Assembly (NCBI GenBank): GCA_964418835.1 | Contig: CAYQNJ010000003.1 | Span: 103,465 to 167,464 of the forward strand | Length of the DNA: 64,000 bases | Reading direction: 5' to 3' | Source: UBA9076 sp964418835 | GTDB taxonomy: Bacteria; Bacillota_I; Bacilli_A; Erysipelotrichales; Erysipelotrichaceae | Shown here: one piece after another, positions 45,180-55,485 of the stretch | Layout of the letters: each line of letters opens with the position of its first letter | How positions within the stretch are numbered: position 1 is the stretch's first letter | Notes under the pieces: model-generated | What the model was told of the DNA's origin: nothing | The model's database searches: none | Seen by the model: the letters and a program-made list of their open reading frames with translations, nothing else | Made by a program: the position numbers and the translations under genes

Positions 45180-46412
45180 TTGAATAATAAATCTTTGAAA
45201 CACTGGTTAGTATTAATAATCGCAAGTTTAATGGCCGCAAGTTCAATAGGTATTATGGTTAATGCTTCTGGTGTATTTTATACACCTATTTCAGAAGGTT
45301 TAAATGAATTACGTGGTGCAGTTGCTATGCATGGAATGTTTCAATTATTCGCAACTGCTACGGCTTCTTTATTTGTTCCAAAACTATTAAAAAGATATCC
45401 ATTTAAGATATTGATAATAATTTCTACAATAATTGCTTGTGTAGCTACATTGCTTATGGGTTTTGCAACTAATGTTTTAATGTTAAATATTCTTGCTACT
45501 ATAAGAGGTATTGTTTCAAGTGTTTTTGGTATAGTTACTGTAAACTTATTGATTAATAATTGGTTCTTTAAGATGAAGGGATTAGCTTTAAGTATTGCAT
45601 TAAGTTTTAGTGGTATAGCTGGAGCTATATTTGCACCAGTTTTTACTGGATTTATTACAAGTTTAGGATGGGAAAAATCATACTATATTATGGCTTTAGT
45701 AATATTTATTATTGCATTACCTTCAATGATAATTCCATTTAAGTTAAATCCAAAAGATGAAAATTTATTACCTTATGGATATGAAGAAGATGAAGTTAAA
45801 GAGTTTAATAAGGGTGCTATTAAACCTAATCAAAGTTATAACTTTATGCAATTTGGTTTTATTATTATGTTTATTTTTGCTTTTATAAATTCAAATGTTA
45901 CTGCAATACCTCAACATCTTCCTGGTTTTGCATTATCAATTGGAATGAGTGCATCTATTGGTGCTAGTATGTTATCTGCGGCTATGTATGGAAACATTGG
46001 TTCTAAGTTACTAATTGGTGTTATTAGTGATATAAAAGGACCTGTGTTTGCTTCAGTTTCAATGCTTTTGGTTAATATTATATCAATATTTATTATTATG
46101 TTTCTACCAACTAATTTAATGCTAGTTGTTGGCGCATTCTTATTTGGTTCCATATATTCAGTTGCAGCTGTAGGTTTGTCACTTTTAACCGCAAAATTCT
46201 TTGGATTAGAAAACTATACGCAAGTACTTCCAATTTTAAGTTTTGCTGGATCTTCAGGAGGTGCATTAGGATTACCATTATTTGGATATGTATATGATTT
46301 TACAAGTTCATATTCACTAGTATTTATTATTGCCTTAATAATTAATGTAATAAATATTATAATTATTCTTTATTTATCAAAAACCACATCAAATAATTTA
46401 AAAAATGTATAA
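45180..46412 (+). CDS. MFS transporter (OxlT/MCT-like)
   Basis: 410 residues, about twelve membrane helices, split by a charged central loop (YGYEEDEVKEFNKGA, about 197-212). It resembles the oxalate/formate-antiporter and monocarboxylate group of MFS. The start is a TTG at 45180 with an unusual six-G SD (AGGGGGGAA) about 9 bp upstream. A TATAAT at 45147-45152 is a likely -10. It ends with a terminator before sbcD. Confidence 0.86.
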   Translation: MNNKSLKHWLVLIIASLMAASSIGIMVNASGVFYTPISEGLNELRGAVAMHGMFQLFATATASLFVPKLLKRYPFKILIIISTIIACVATLLMGFATNVLMLNILATIRGIVSSVFGIVTVNLLINNWFFKMKGLALSIALSFSGIAGAIFAPVFTGFITSLGWEKSYYIMALVIFIIALPSMIIPFKLNPKDENLLPYGYEEDEVKEFNKGAIKPNQSYNFMQFGFIIMFIFAFINSNVTAIPQHLPGFALSIGMSASIGASMLSAAMYGNIGSKLLIGVISDIKGPVFASVSMLLVNIISIFIIMFLPTNLMLVVGAFLFGSIYSVAAVGLSLLTAKFFGLENYTQVLPILSFAGSSGGALGLPLFGYVYDFTSSYSLVFIIALIINVINIIIILYLSKTTSNNLKNV

Positions 46413-46430
46413 TTAAGTTATACATTTTTT
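46401..46430 (+). terminator. Terminator after the MFS gene
   Basis: AATGTATAA / TTATACATT arms with a 5-nt loop and six Ts, overlapping the stop codon. Confidence 0.85.
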
Positions 46431-46444
46431 ATTTGGAGAGTTAT

Positions 46445-47557
46445 ATGAAAATAATGCATTTATCGGATTTACATATAGGAAAAATAGTTAATGATATTAA
46501 TATGATTGAAGATCAAAAGCATGTTTTAAATCAAGTTTTAGATTTAATCACTTCTATAAATATTAATGTTTTAATAATTGCAGGAGATATTTACGATAAG
46601 TCTAATCCATCTCAAGAAGCTTTGAATTTGTTTGATAGTTTTATAAATGAAATAGCAAGTAAAAATATTAAAACTTATATTATTAGTGGTAATCATGATT
46701 CTAGTGTTAGATTAGAATATTTATCTAGTTTCTTAGAAAATTCTAATATTTACATTTCAAAAACATTTAATGGTAATCTAAGTCAATATACATTGGAAGA
46801 TAACTATGGAGTGTTAAATATCTATTTATTACCATTCTTTAAATTATCACAAGCAAAAAATTACTTAGAAAAAGACTTTAAAAACTATGATGAAGCAATG
46901 TTATATATGATTGAAAAAGCAAATATAAACAAGTCTGAAAGAAATATATTAGTAAGTCATCAATTTGTAAGTGGAGCTATTACAAGTGATTCAGAGGAGT
47001 TAATAATTGGGGGTTTAGATGGAATTAGCTATTCTTGTTTTGATATTTTTGATTATGTGGCTTTGGGCCACTTACATAGACCTCAAAAAATTGGTAAAGA
47101 CACCATTAGGTATAGTGGAACACTATTAAAATATAGTTTCTCAGAAATAAATGATAATAAATCTGTAAGTATAGTGGATATAAAAGATAAAAATAGTATT
47201 ATTATAGATAATATTAAAATAGATGTATTAAGAGACATGAAAGAGTTTAAAGGAAGCTATGATTATTTATATAATCTTCCATTCACAGAAGATTATGTAA
47301 AAATAATATTAACAGATGAAGAAGTACTTCCAGATTCTAGGATTAATTTAACTTCAATATTTCCTAATATGATGAGATTTGGAATAGAAAATAGCAAGAC
47401 AAATATTGATCTAAGTATTAAAGAATTAGAAGATCTTGAGAATTTATCACCTATTGATTTATTTAAGGAATTCTATATGATGCAAAACAATAATGTGGAA
47501 CCTAATGAAAATAAAATTAATATAATTACTGAACTGATAATAGGAGAAGATATTTGA
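46445..47557 (+). CDS. sbcD: Exonuclease subunit SbcD (Mre11 homologue)
   Basis: 370 residues. Nuclease half of the SbcCD complex that opens DNA hairpins and trims protein-blocked ends. Calcineurin-like metal motifs: MHLSDLHIGK, IIAGDIYDKSNPS, ISGNHDSSVRL, LVSHQF and ALGHLHRPQ. Start 46445 with GGAGAG upstream; an in-frame TTG at 46433 is less likely. It overlaps sbcC by 4 bp. Confidence 0.96.
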   Translation: MKIMHLSDLHIGKIVNDINMIEDQKHVLNQVLDLITSININVLIIAGDIYDKSNPSQEALNLFDSFINEIASKNIKTYIISGNHDSSVRLEYLSSFLENSNIYISKTFNGNLSQYTLEDNYGVLNIYLLPFFKLSQAKNYLEKDFKNYDEAMLYMIEKANINKSERNILVSHQFVSGAITSDSEELIIGGLDGISYSCFDIFDYVALGHLHRPQKIGKDTIRYSGTLLKYSFSEINDNKSVSIVDIKDKNSIIIDNIKIDVLRDMKEFKGSYDYLYNLPFTEDYVKIILTDEEVLPDSRINLTSIFPNMMRFGIENSKTNIDLSIKELEDLENLSPIDLFKEFYMMQNNNVEPNENKINIITELIIGEDI

Positions 47558-50133
47558 GACCATTTATACTAGAAATGTCCGCATTTGGACCATATGCAAA
47601 AATACAAAAAATAGATTTTTCAAAGTTTTATGATGAAGGGTTGTTTTTAATAAGTGGTGATACTGGGGTTGGTAAAACTACTATTTTTGATGCTATATCA
47701 TTTGCTTTATATGGTGAAGGTAGTGGAGGCAAGGATAGAAGACTATCAAAGTCTTTTAGAAGCGATTACGCTTCTTTAAATGATGAAACATATGTATATT
47801 TTAGTTTCTATCAAAAAGGAAAATTATATGAAATAAAAAGAAATCCTGAATATGAAAGAGCAAGTAAAAAAGGAGATAAGACTGTACTATCTAAAGGTAG
47901 TGCAATTTTAAAAGATTTAACTACTGGTGAGATATATGATGGTATTAACGAAGTAAATAGTAAAGTATTAGAAATAGTGGGATTGGATAGAAACCAGTTT
48001 TCTCAAACAATAATGATTGCACAAAATGACTTTTTAAAAATATTAAACTCAAATTCAAAAGAAAGAAGTGAACTATTAAAAAAAATATTTAACACAAGTT
48101 TATATAGCAATATTCAAGATAAACTTAAAGAAAAGGATAGTGTATTAAACCAACAACAATTAACAATTAAAAATAATATTAGAAATATTTTTGAAAAGCT
48201 TAACATTAATAATGATGTAACTACTTCAAGTATTTTAAGTGTTATGGAAGAATTAAACATAACCAATAATGAATTAATAAAACTAAATATAAAAATAAAA
48301 AAACAAATAGATATAAACCAAAAAGAATATGACGTATTAAATGGTAAAATTAAAGAATCTATTACTATAAACAAATTATTTGAAGATCTAAATTTTAATG
48401 AACAAAAACTAACGGAACTATTAAAAGAAAGTGATAATATAAAAAATAAAAAAAATAAATTACAATTATCAAAGAATGCTAAAGAAATTAAAATCTTTGA
48501 AGATATAAAAAATACTAGTAAAAACATTTTTGATAAAAATAATGTAGAAATTAATAATGTTAAAAAACAAATAAATTTAGTGAACGTGTATTTAAAAGAT
48601 AATAAAACAAAGTTTGAAAATTTAATATTAAAAAAAGAAGACCTTACAAAACTAAAACAACTTTCAATTGATTATTCAAAGTTAATTCCTTTAATAGATA
48701 AGTATAAAAACATTGAAATTAAAATAAATGAAAATAAAAATAAATTAATGATTAACTCAAAAGAAGTAGTTAATCAAACAAAAAAACTATCAGAAATGAA
48801 AGAATCGTTTTATCTTAATCAAGCAGGAATCCTTGCAAAAACATTAAAAGAAAATGAAAGATGTCCTGTTTGTGGTTCATTAGATCATCCATTAATCGCA
48901 AGATTTGATGATATTAATTTTGATAAAGATGATATAGATCAATTCGAAAAAAATCTAAAAGAATTAGAAACTACTGTAAATAATACTGTAAAAAATATTG
49001 AACTGTATGAATCTGATTTAAAACAAATTAAATCAAGATTTATTGAAAACAAAGTAGATATGAATAATGTAAGTAAAGAATTAAAAAGAATAAACAATGA
49101 AATATTAGAAAAAGAAAGTAATATTTATGAATTTGAAAAACAATATCAAAGTAATCAAAATGAGCAAATTAGTTTAAACAGTACTTATACAAGCTTACTA
49201 AATCAATTAAATCAAAACTCTGAAAAACTAAATAATGATGAAAAAACTTATTTAAATACGTTAAATAAATATTTTAGTGATGAATTAGAATATAAAAAAC
49301 ATTTGTTAAGTGATAAAGAGATTCTTAATTTAGACTCATATATTAAAGACTATGATATAAATGTTGTAAAACTACAAAGTAATATTTCTACTTTACAGAA
49401 TCAAACAAAAGATAAATTAGTTATTAATACAGAAGTATTAACTGAAAAACTTTCTAAGATAAGGACAACCTTAAATCAAAATAATGAAGAATATAAAAAT
49501 AATGAAATAAGTATAAATAGAAATTCAGATTTTTATAATGATCTGGTAAGTAACAATAATAAGTATGAAAAGATAATACACAAATGGAAAGATATACACG
49601 AATTATCAATATTGGTAAATGGTCAAATGAATAATAGTGCTAAAATAACATTAGAAACATATGTACAAAGATACTATTTTAAACAAGTTATACTTTCAGC
49701 AAATAAAAGATTAATTAATCTATCAAGAGACAACTTTATTTTAAGGGTGAAAGAAGATGCAAGAGATAAAAAATCTCAATCAGGATTAGATTTAGAAGTA
49801 CTTGATAAAAATACTGGTTTATACAGGGATGTTAGTACCTTATCAGGAGGGGAATCTTTCATGGCATCATTATCATTAGCATTAGGTTTATCAGATGTTG
49901 TTCAATCTCAAAGTGGACAAATAAGAATAGAATCCATGTTTGTGGATGAAGGGTTTGGTTCATTAGATGAAAATTCATTAAACCAAGCTATAGAATTATT
50001 AGTTTCTTTAGCAGATGGAAAAAGGTTGGTAGGTATAATATCACATGTTGGTAATTTAAAAGAAAGAATTAATAATCAAATATTAATAAATAAGGATATT
50101 AGTGGTAGTAGTATCACTATAATAGAAGGGTAG
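47554..50133 (+). CDS. sbcC: Exonuclease subunit SbcC (Rad50-like ATPase)
   Basis: 859 residues with a TTG start (SD AGGAGA) overlapping the sbcD stop. Walker A GDTGVGKTT near 33-41, long Lys/Asn-rich coiled coils, a zinc hook ERCPVCG (Cys437, Cys440) at the centre, the ABC signature TLSGGESFMASLSLALGLS and Walker B MFVDEGFGSLDE near the end. It is shorter than the usual 1000-1050 residues, so the coiled-coil arms are shortened while all catalytic parts remain. Confidence 0.96.
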   Translation: MRPFILEMSAFGPYAKIQKIDFSKFYDEGLFLISGDTGVGKTTIFDAISFALYGEGSGGKDRRLSKSFRSDYASLNDETYVYFSFYQKGKLYEIKRNPEYERASKKGDKTVLSKGSAILKDLTTGEIYDGINEVNSKVLEIVGLDRNQFSQTIMIAQNDFLKILNSNSKERSELLKKIFNTSLYSNIQDKLKEKDSVLNQQQLTIKNNIRNIFEKLNINNDVTTSSILSVMEELNITNNELIKLNIKIKKQIDINQKEYDVLNGKIKESITINKLFEDLNFNEQKLTELLKESDNIKNKKNKLQLSKNAKEIKIFEDIKNTSKNIFDKNNVEINNVKKQINLVNVYLKDNKTKFENLILKKEDLTKLKQLSIDYSKLIPLIDKYKNIEIKINENKNKLMINSKEVVNQTKKLSEMKESFYLNQAGILAKTLKENERCPVCGSLDHPLIARFDDINFDKDDIDQFEKNLKELETTVNNTVKNIELYESDLKQIKSRFIENKVDMNNVSKELKRINNEILEKESNIYEFEKQYQSNQNEQISLNSTYTSLLNQLNQNSEKLNNDEKTYLNTLNKYFSDELEYKKHLLSDKEILNLDSYIKDYDINVVKLQSNISTLQNQTKDKLVINTEVLTEKLSKIRTTLNQNNEEYKNNEISINRNSDFYNDLVSNNNKYEKIIHKWKDIHELSILVNGQMNNSAKITLETYVQRYYFKQVILSANKRLINLSRDNFILRVKEDARDKKSQSGLDLEVLDKNTGLYRDVSTLSGGESFMASLSLALGLSDVVQSQSGQIRIESMFVDEGFGSLDENSLNQAIELLVSLADGKRLVGIISHVGNLKERINNQILINKDISGSSITIIEG

Positions 50134-50145
50134 AAATGGTGAAAT

Positions 50146-51105
50146 ATGATTAATATAGCAATTATTGGTTTAGGAAACATAGCACCTAGGGTCGCAAACG
50201 GTATTAAGTATGTGGAAGGGGCAAGTCTGTATTGTGTAGCTAGTAGGGATAAAAATAAAGCAATAAAGTTTAAAGAAGAGCATAATGTACAAGTAGCTTA
50301 TGATAATTATGATGATGTATATAAAGATAAGAACGTTGATTTAGTATATTTATGTACACCAAATCACCTACATTTTGATCAAATAATGGCATGTTTATAT
50401 AATGATAAACATGTAATATGTGAAAAGCCTATGGTAGCTGATATTGAAGAAGTTGAGGAATTATTTGAATATGCAAAAAGTAAAAATTTATTCTTAATGG
50501 AGGCAGAAAAAACCGTTTTTACAGACCTCCATAAAGAAATAAAAAGAGTAATAGAAAATGGTGAAATTGGAGAAATTGTTTTTATAAGAGCTGATTATAC
50601 ATATAATATTTCTAATTTTAATTTTCCAAAAGATCACTGGGCATTTAATAAAAAATATGGTGGCTGCTTAAAGGATGTGGGTGTTTATCCAATATGTTTT
50701 GCAAATAGTATTGCTAATTCTAAAATAAAAACAGTAATTGGAAATAAATATGTAAACAATGATTATCAATGTGATTTTGGTGGGATAGGGATAATTGAAT
50801 ATGAAAATGGTATAAAAGCAACTGTTGAATGTAGTTGGTTTTATAATTCAATTGATAGAGGATATGCAGTTATATTTGGAACAAAAGGTAAAATACATGT
50901 GCCAATGTATTGGAAAAGTAACAAATTTAAAATCATTTTAGATAATAATGAAGTAAATGAAGTTGAGGTTTATCAAGAAAGTGATTTTAAAGGAGAGATA
51001 CAAGAATCGGTTGATAGAATAAATAATAATGAAATAGAAAGTCCTTATATGGACAAAGAAAAAACTATTGAAATTATGAAAGTAATAAAAGAAATAAGTC
51101 TTTGA
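50146..51105 (+). CDS. Gfo/Idh/MocA family NAD(P)-dependent oxidoreductase
   Basis: 319 residues. N-terminal Rossmann motif NIAIIGLGNIAPRVANG, catalytic-side CEKPMV near 93-98, and a C-terminal alpha/beta dimer domain (KDVGVYPICFAN). It oxidises or reduces sugar-like ring alcohols; the substrate is unknown. It follows sbcC by 12 bp with a weak GGTGAAAT SD. Confidence 0.9.
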   Translation: MINIAIIGLGNIAPRVANGIKYVEGASLYCVASRDKNKAIKFKEEHNVQVAYDNYDDVYKDKNVDLVYLCTPNHLHFDQIMACLYNDKHVICEKPMVADIEEVEELFEYAKSKNLFLMEAEKTVFTDLHKEIKRVIENGEIGEIVFIRADYTYNISNFNFPKDHWAFNKKYGGCLKDVGVYPICFANSIANSKIKTVIGNKYVNNDYQCDFGGIGIIEYENGIKATVECSWFYNSIDRGYAVIFGTKGKIHVPMYWKSNKFKIILDNNEVNEVEVYQESDFKGEIQESVDRINNNEIESPYMDKEKTIEIMKVIKEISL

Positions 51106-51167
51106 GCATTTCATTTGTTAGTCTTTGATAACTATGTAAGAATAGAGTTAAGAAAAGAGGTAAATAA

Positions 51168-51758
51168 ATGAATTACACAGAAATTATGAAAAAACGTCGT
51201 AGTAGATATGACATAAACAATAAGTTAACAGTAAGTGAGGATACAGTTAAACAATTAATTAAAGATGCAGTTAAGTATACTCCATCAGCATATAACTCAC
51301 AATCATCAAGAGTACTTGTTTTATTACAAGAAGAACATGAAGCTCTATGGGATTTAATTACAGAAGAAATTAGAAAAGTAGCTCCTGAAGAAGGATTTGA
51401 AAAAACTGTAGCAAAAATGAATGGATTTAAAGCAGGCTATGGAACAGTACTATACTTTGAAGATTTAGATACTGTAAAAGGATTACAAGATCAATTCCCT
51501 TTATATGCAGAAACATTTGCGAATTGGTCAATTCAAAGCAATGCAATGCTTCAATATAACATTTGGACAGGGTTAGCTAATTTAAATCTAGGCGCTTCAT
51601 TACAACATTACAATCCAGTAATTGATGAAGCTGTAAGAACAAAGTACAATCTACCAGAAAGTTGGAGAATGTATGCTCAAATGCCATTTGGTGGAATTAA
51701 TAGTGAACCAGAAGCGTATGAAGTAACTAACTTAGAAGAAAGAGTAATAATTAAATAA
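51168..51758 (+). CDS. Nitroreductase family protein
   Basis: 196 residues with the FMN-binding pattern of HBN1/YhcF-type nitroreductases: KKRRSRYDINNKL (Arg residues to FMN phosphate), AVKYTPSAYNSQSSRV, and MPFGGINSEP near the C-terminus. Probably an NAD(P)H oxidoreductase for quinones or nitro compounds; small HBN1-like members may also affect lipid signalling. SD AGAGGTAA. Confidence 0.9.
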   Translation: MNYTEIMKKRRSRYDINNKLTVSEDTVKQLIKDAVKYTPSAYNSQSSRVLVLLQEEHEALWDLITEEIRKVAPEEGFEKTVAKMNGFKAGYGTVLYFEDLDTVKGLQDQFPLYAETFANWSIQSNAMLQYNIWTGLANLNLGASLQHYNPVIDEAVRTKYNLPESWRMYAQMPFGGINSEPEAYEVTNLEERVIIK

Positions 51759-51762
51759 ATAT

Positions 51763-51810
51763 AAAAAGATATTCAAAATTTCAATTTAATGAAAGTGAAT
51801 ATCTTTTTTT
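51763..51810. terminator. Bidirectional terminator
   Basis: AAAAAGATATTCA / TGAATATCTTTTTT arms around a 20-nt loop, between convergent nitroreductase and PHP genes. Confidence 0.85.
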
Positions 51811-51812
51811 AT

Positions 51813-52580
51813 TTACCATAATTCAAAATTTTTACCAACATGTTCAGGAATGTGTGCATCACTTGCAAGCATTATCTTTACACCTTTTTCAATTAGAATA
51901 TCTTTAAATTCTTTACTTAAGCCAGGATCCTTATGATTATATCTATAATAACAACCAAAGTTATTTTCTAAATAAACATCATTATCTAAAGCTAAATCAG
52001 CTATGTTTTTATATGTAGGTATTAAATCATATGTTGGATATATATTAAATAATTTAATTGTGTCTGGATGTGCTACTTGTGTAAATAAATTACTTTTGAT
52101 TAATTTTTCTATTTCATTATAGTATTCTTCATATATGTCGTTAACATTATATTTATCCCATAACAATTCTCTTGAAAATTTATCCATATCATATAAATAA
52201 CCAAATACAGAATGAATAGCACCCACTAAGAAATCAAATTTATAATTACTTAATACCTGTCTGATTTCTTCTTCTTTTTTACTTGTATAACATACTTCCA
52301 GACCAAATTTAACTTTGATTGGATAATTTTGTGATTTAGCTAATTCTATAAGTTTTAGATATTCTACAATACTATCCTTTGTTTTAGTAGATAACCATTC
52401 TTCTTGAATCTTTGAAGCATTTCTAACATTATCATATATCGAATAAAATTCATGGAATCTATGTGTATGATCTAATATTTGAATACAATCAATATTATTC
52501 TTAATTGCTTCTTCCACAAATTTATTTAAATAATCTAATGTAAGAGGTCCATTTTCTAAATGAATATGTCCATCAATCAT
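51813..52580 (-). CDS. PHP-domain phosphatase, candidate phosphoserine phosphatase
   Basis: 255 residues. PHP metal ligands: DGHIHLE (3-9), ILDHTHRF, FGLEVCY (Glu), GAIHSV, VAHPDTIKLF and LASDAHIPEHVG. Family members hydrolyse phosphomonoesters such as histidinol phosphate. The gene is the third in an operon with serC and serA: its ATG overlaps the serA stop by one base (TAATG). No classical serB lies in the window. That context makes phosphoserine the most plausible substrate, but this is inference. Confidence 0.85.
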   Translation of the reverse strand: MIDGHIHLENGPLTLDYLNKFVEEAIKNNIDCIQILDHTHRFHEFYSIYDNVRNASKIQEEWLSTKTKDSIVEYLKLIELAKSQNYPIKVKFGLEVCYTSKKEEEIRQVLSNYKFDFLVGAIHSVFGYLYDMDKFSRELLWDKYNVNDIYEEYYNEIEKLIKSNLFTQVAHPDTIKLFNIYPTYDLIPTYKNIADLALDNDVYLENNFGCYYRYNHKDPGLSKEFKDILIEKGVKIMLASDAHIPEHVGKNFELW

Positions 52581-53752
52581 TATTTATCACTAAAATCAAA
52601 AGTAAGTACTTTTATCATTCCTTCAATATTTTCAATACGATTAATAATATCTTCTCCAACTACACTTGGCACATCTACCATTGTATAAGCTAATTCTTTT
52701 TTAGATTTATTAATTAAGTTTTCAATATTTACATTAGCTTGAGATAAACAATCAGAAATTTGAGTTAACATTTTTGGAATATTGCTATGAATACAACAAA
52801 TTCTCATTTGACCACTTATATCTAAATGAGCATCTGGAAGATTTACAGAATTTGTAATATTTCCTCTTTCTAAATAATCCATTGTTTGTTTAACTGCTAA
52901 TAAAGCACAGTTATCTTCACTTTCTTCAGTAGAAGCACCTAAATGAGGAAGGATAAGTACTTTTTCGTTACCAATTAATTTTTGAACAGGGAAGTCTGTA
53001 ATATATTTACTAATAATTCCAGATTCAATACCTTCTAATAGTGCATCATCATCTACTAAACCATCTCTAGAAAAATTTAATATTTTAACCCCTGGTTTCA
53101 TTTTAGATATAACATCTTTATTAATAATTCCTCTAGTTTTATCATTTAGTGGAATATGAAGAGATATAAAATCACAGTTTTTAATTATTTCATCAATAGA
53201 ATTAGAGTGCTTAACAGTTCTTGATAAATTCCAAGCACTTGATAATGATATAAATGGATCATATCCATATACCTTCATTCCAAAGTCTATAGCAAGGTTT
53301 GCGACTTGTACACCTATTGCTCCTAAACCAATAACTCCAAGATTTTTATTAAGTAATTCATTTCCAGAGTATAATTTCTTTTGTTTTTCTGTATCTTTAC
53401 CAATATTTTCATTATCTTTTTGAGTTTGAACCCAAGTCATTCCTTCATAAATTCCTCTACTACCAAGTAATAAACCAGCAAACACTAGTTCTTTTACGGC
53501 ATTTGCATTAGCACCAGGAGTGTTAAAGACAACAATCCCTTTTTCACTACATTTATCTATAGGAATATTATTAACTCCTGCACCAGCTCTAGCAACGACT
53601 TTTACATTATCATTAAAACTATATTCATGAATGTTCGCACTTCTTAACAGAATTGCATCTTCATCAGTAAACTCTTTAGATACTTGATATTTATCGCTAA
53701 GTTCATTTAAACCAACTGAAGAAATATCATTTAACACTTTTACTTTATACAT
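52580..53752 (-). CDS. serA: D-3-phosphoglycerate dehydrogenase
   Basis: First step of serine synthesis. 390 residues. Substrate loop RAGAGVNNIP, NAD motif VIGLGAIGVQVAN near 140-152, the late catalytic segments NFSRDGLVDD (Arg), and LPHLGASTEESEDN (His); a C-terminal ACT domain (QMRICCIHSNIPKML...) may allow serine feedback. Start 53752 has GAGGAGG just upstream. It overlaps serC by 8 bp. Confidence 0.95.
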   Translation of the reverse strand: MYKVKVLNDISSVGLNELSDKYQVSKEFTDEDAILLRSANIHEYSFNDNVKVVARAGAGVNNIPIDKCSEKGIVVFNTPGANANAVKELVFAGLLLGSRGIYEGMTWVQTQKDNENIGKDTEKQKKLYSGNELLNKNLGVIGLGAIGVQVANLAIDFGMKVYGYDPFISLSSAWNLSRTVKHSNSIDEIIKNCDFISLHIPLNDKTRGIINKDVISKMKPGVKILNFSRDGLVDDDALLEGIESGIISKYITDFPVQKLIGNEKVLILPHLGASTEESEDNCALLAVKQTMDYLERGNITNSVNLPDAHLDISGQMRICCIHSNIPKMLTQISDCLSQANVNIENLINKSKKELAYTMVDVPSVVGEDIINRIENIEGMIKVLTFDFSDK

Positions 53753-54827
53753 TGTTTTCCTCCTCAAATTTTTTCATGAATTCAACAAGTTTCTTAACAC
53801 CAACTAAAGGCATACCATTGTATATACTAGCTCTCATACCACCAACACTTCTGTGACCTTTAAGATTCACAAAACCATTTTTAGTTGCTTCACTTACAAA
53901 CAATTTATCTAATTCATCATTTCCAGTCACAAATGTAACATTCATAATAGAACGATCTTCTTTATTAACTGGATTTTTAAACAATTTAGAATTATCAATA
54001 AAATCATAAAGAATCTTTGCTTTTTCTTCATTAATCTTTTGCATGTTTTCTAATCCACCAATAGTATCTTCTAAATATTCAAGAACTAAATCGCAAATAT
54101 AAATTGCATAAGTAGGTGGAGTATTAAACATAGAACCATTATCTGCTTGAACTTTATAGCTTAGCATGCTTGGTAAAGTAGGGATATCCTCTATTAAATC
54201 TTCTTTGATAATAACTACAGTCAAACCTGCAGGTCCCATATTCTTTTGAGCACCCGCAAATATTAGGTCATAATCACTAACGTTATATGGTTTACTTAAA
54301 ATACAACTTGAAAAGTCCGCAACTAAAGGTTTTCCATTAGTATCAGGAACATAGTTATATGTAGTCCCATAGATTGTATTATTTTCACAAATATAAACAT
54401 AATCACAATCAACACTAATCATATCTTTGTTTATTTTTGGAATATATGAAAAAATACTTTCTTCACTACTTGCAATAACGTTTGCTTCACCAAACTTCTT
54501 AAGTTCATTAATTGCTTTCTTAGTCCATTGTCCAGTGTTAATTACATCTACTTTTTTATTCTTTAAAAGATTCATTGGAATCATTGTAAATTGTAAAGAA
54601 GCTCCTCCTTGAAGAAATAAAACTTTGTAATTATCAGGTATATTCATTAACCTGCGTAATCTAGCTTCACAATCAGAAATGATGGATTCATAACTCTTGG
54701 AGCGGTGAGACATTTCCATAACCGACATTCCAGAACTTTCATAATCTAACATTTGATTGGCAGCCTTTTGTAAAACTGGTTCAAAAAGGCAAGATGGTCC
54801 AGCACTAAAGTTATAAACTCTACCCAT
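53745..54827 (-). CDS. serC: Phosphoserine aminotransferase
   Basis: Converts 3-phosphohydroxypyruvate to phosphoserine with PLP. 360 residues. MGRVYNFSAGPSCLFEPVL, SVMEMSHRSKSY, the PLP Lys in FAGAQKNMGPAG, and the C-terminal GHRSVGGMRASIYNGMP (Arg for substrate). First gene of serC-serA-PHP; SD AAAGGAGAG. Confidence 0.97.
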   Translation of the reverse strand: MGRVYNFSAGPSCLFEPVLQKAANQMLDYESSGMSVMEMSHRSKSYESIISDCEARLRRLMNIPDNYKVLFLQGGASLQFTMIPMNLLKNKKVDVINTGQWTKKAINELKKFGEANVIASSEESIFSYIPKINKDMISVDCDYVYICENNTIYGTTYNYVPDTNGKPLVADFSSCILSKPYNVSDYDLIFAGAQKNMGPAGLTVVIIKEDLIEDIPTLPSMLSYKVQADNGSMFNTPPTYAIYICDLVLEYLEDTIGGLENMQKINEEKAKILYDFIDNSKLFKNPVNKEDRSIMNVTFVTGNDELDKLFVSEATKNGFVNLKGHRSVGGMRASIYNGMPLVGVKKLVEFMKKFEEENNV

Positions 54828-54869
54828 ATGACACTCTCCTTTACATCTAATGATGTTTGTATACAGTTT

Positions 54870-54893
54870 AAAAAAAAATGCCTAAAAAGGCAA
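54870..54893 (-). terminator. Terminator between lepB and serC
   Basis: On the minus strand TGCCT / AGGCA with a 4-nt loop, followed by eight or more Ts. It ends divIVA-lepB transcription upstream of serC. Confidence 0.8.
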
Positions 54894-54921
54894 ATGTTAT
54901 TTTAATATCATGTGATTTTTA

Positions 54922-55485
54922 TTACTTAATACCCCTTAAAACAAAGAAAACTATACCAAATATGTCTTTTTTGTTTATTAATCCAGTTTGAGAATTCCTA
55001 GAATCTAATGAATTAGGTCTATTATCACCTAGACATAAATATTCGTCATCTTTTAATTTGATAGGGAATGATACATCTTGAAGTTCAGTTGTGCCATTTA
55101 TTGTATAAAGAGATTCATCTAATAAAATATTATTAATATATACATATCCATTCACTATTTCTACTGTTTCATTTGGTAAACCGATAACTCTTTTAATAAT
55201 TCCAATATTTTCTGTATCCTTTGTGGCAACGATTATATCAAATCTTTCAATATTTGTATCTAATCTATTAAATACAACTATATCATTGTCATGTAGATCT
55301 TTTTCCATGGAAGAACCTTTAACACTTGCGACTCCTATAATAAAACTTAATACTATCGCAACAATTAACGCAGGTAAAATGATAGAACCAATATATTTTA
55401 TATAGTATATATACTTTTCTTTCTTGGCTCTATCTTCTTTTGCTTTTTGTAAGGATATTTCTATTTTTTGTTTTATTTCATTCAT
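54922..55485 (-). CDS. lepB: Signal peptidase I
   Basis: 187 residues, one N-terminal membrane helix (about 32-55). Catalytic Ser59 in KGSSME and Lys98 in IIKRVIGLP; box E LGDNRPNSLDSRNSQTG. Cleaves Sec signal peptides at the outer face of the membrane. It overlaps the DivIVA gene by 8 bp. The N-terminal 30 residues are a charged cytoplasmic extension. Confidence 0.95.
   Translation of the reverse strand: MNEIKQKIEISLQKAKEDRAKKEKYIYYIKYIGSIILPALIVAIVLSFIIGVASVKGSSMEKDLHDNDIVVFNRLDTNIERFDIIVATKDTENIGIIKRVIGLPNETVEIVNGYVYINNILLDESLYTINGTTELQDVSFPIKLKDDEYLCLGDNRPNSLDSRNSQTGLINKKDIFGIVFFVLRGIK

Noticed and set aside
48114..48527. 137-codon frame antisense to sbcC
   Set aside because: It arises from the Lys/Asn-rich coiled-coil codons; hydrophobic on the opposite strand by composition only.
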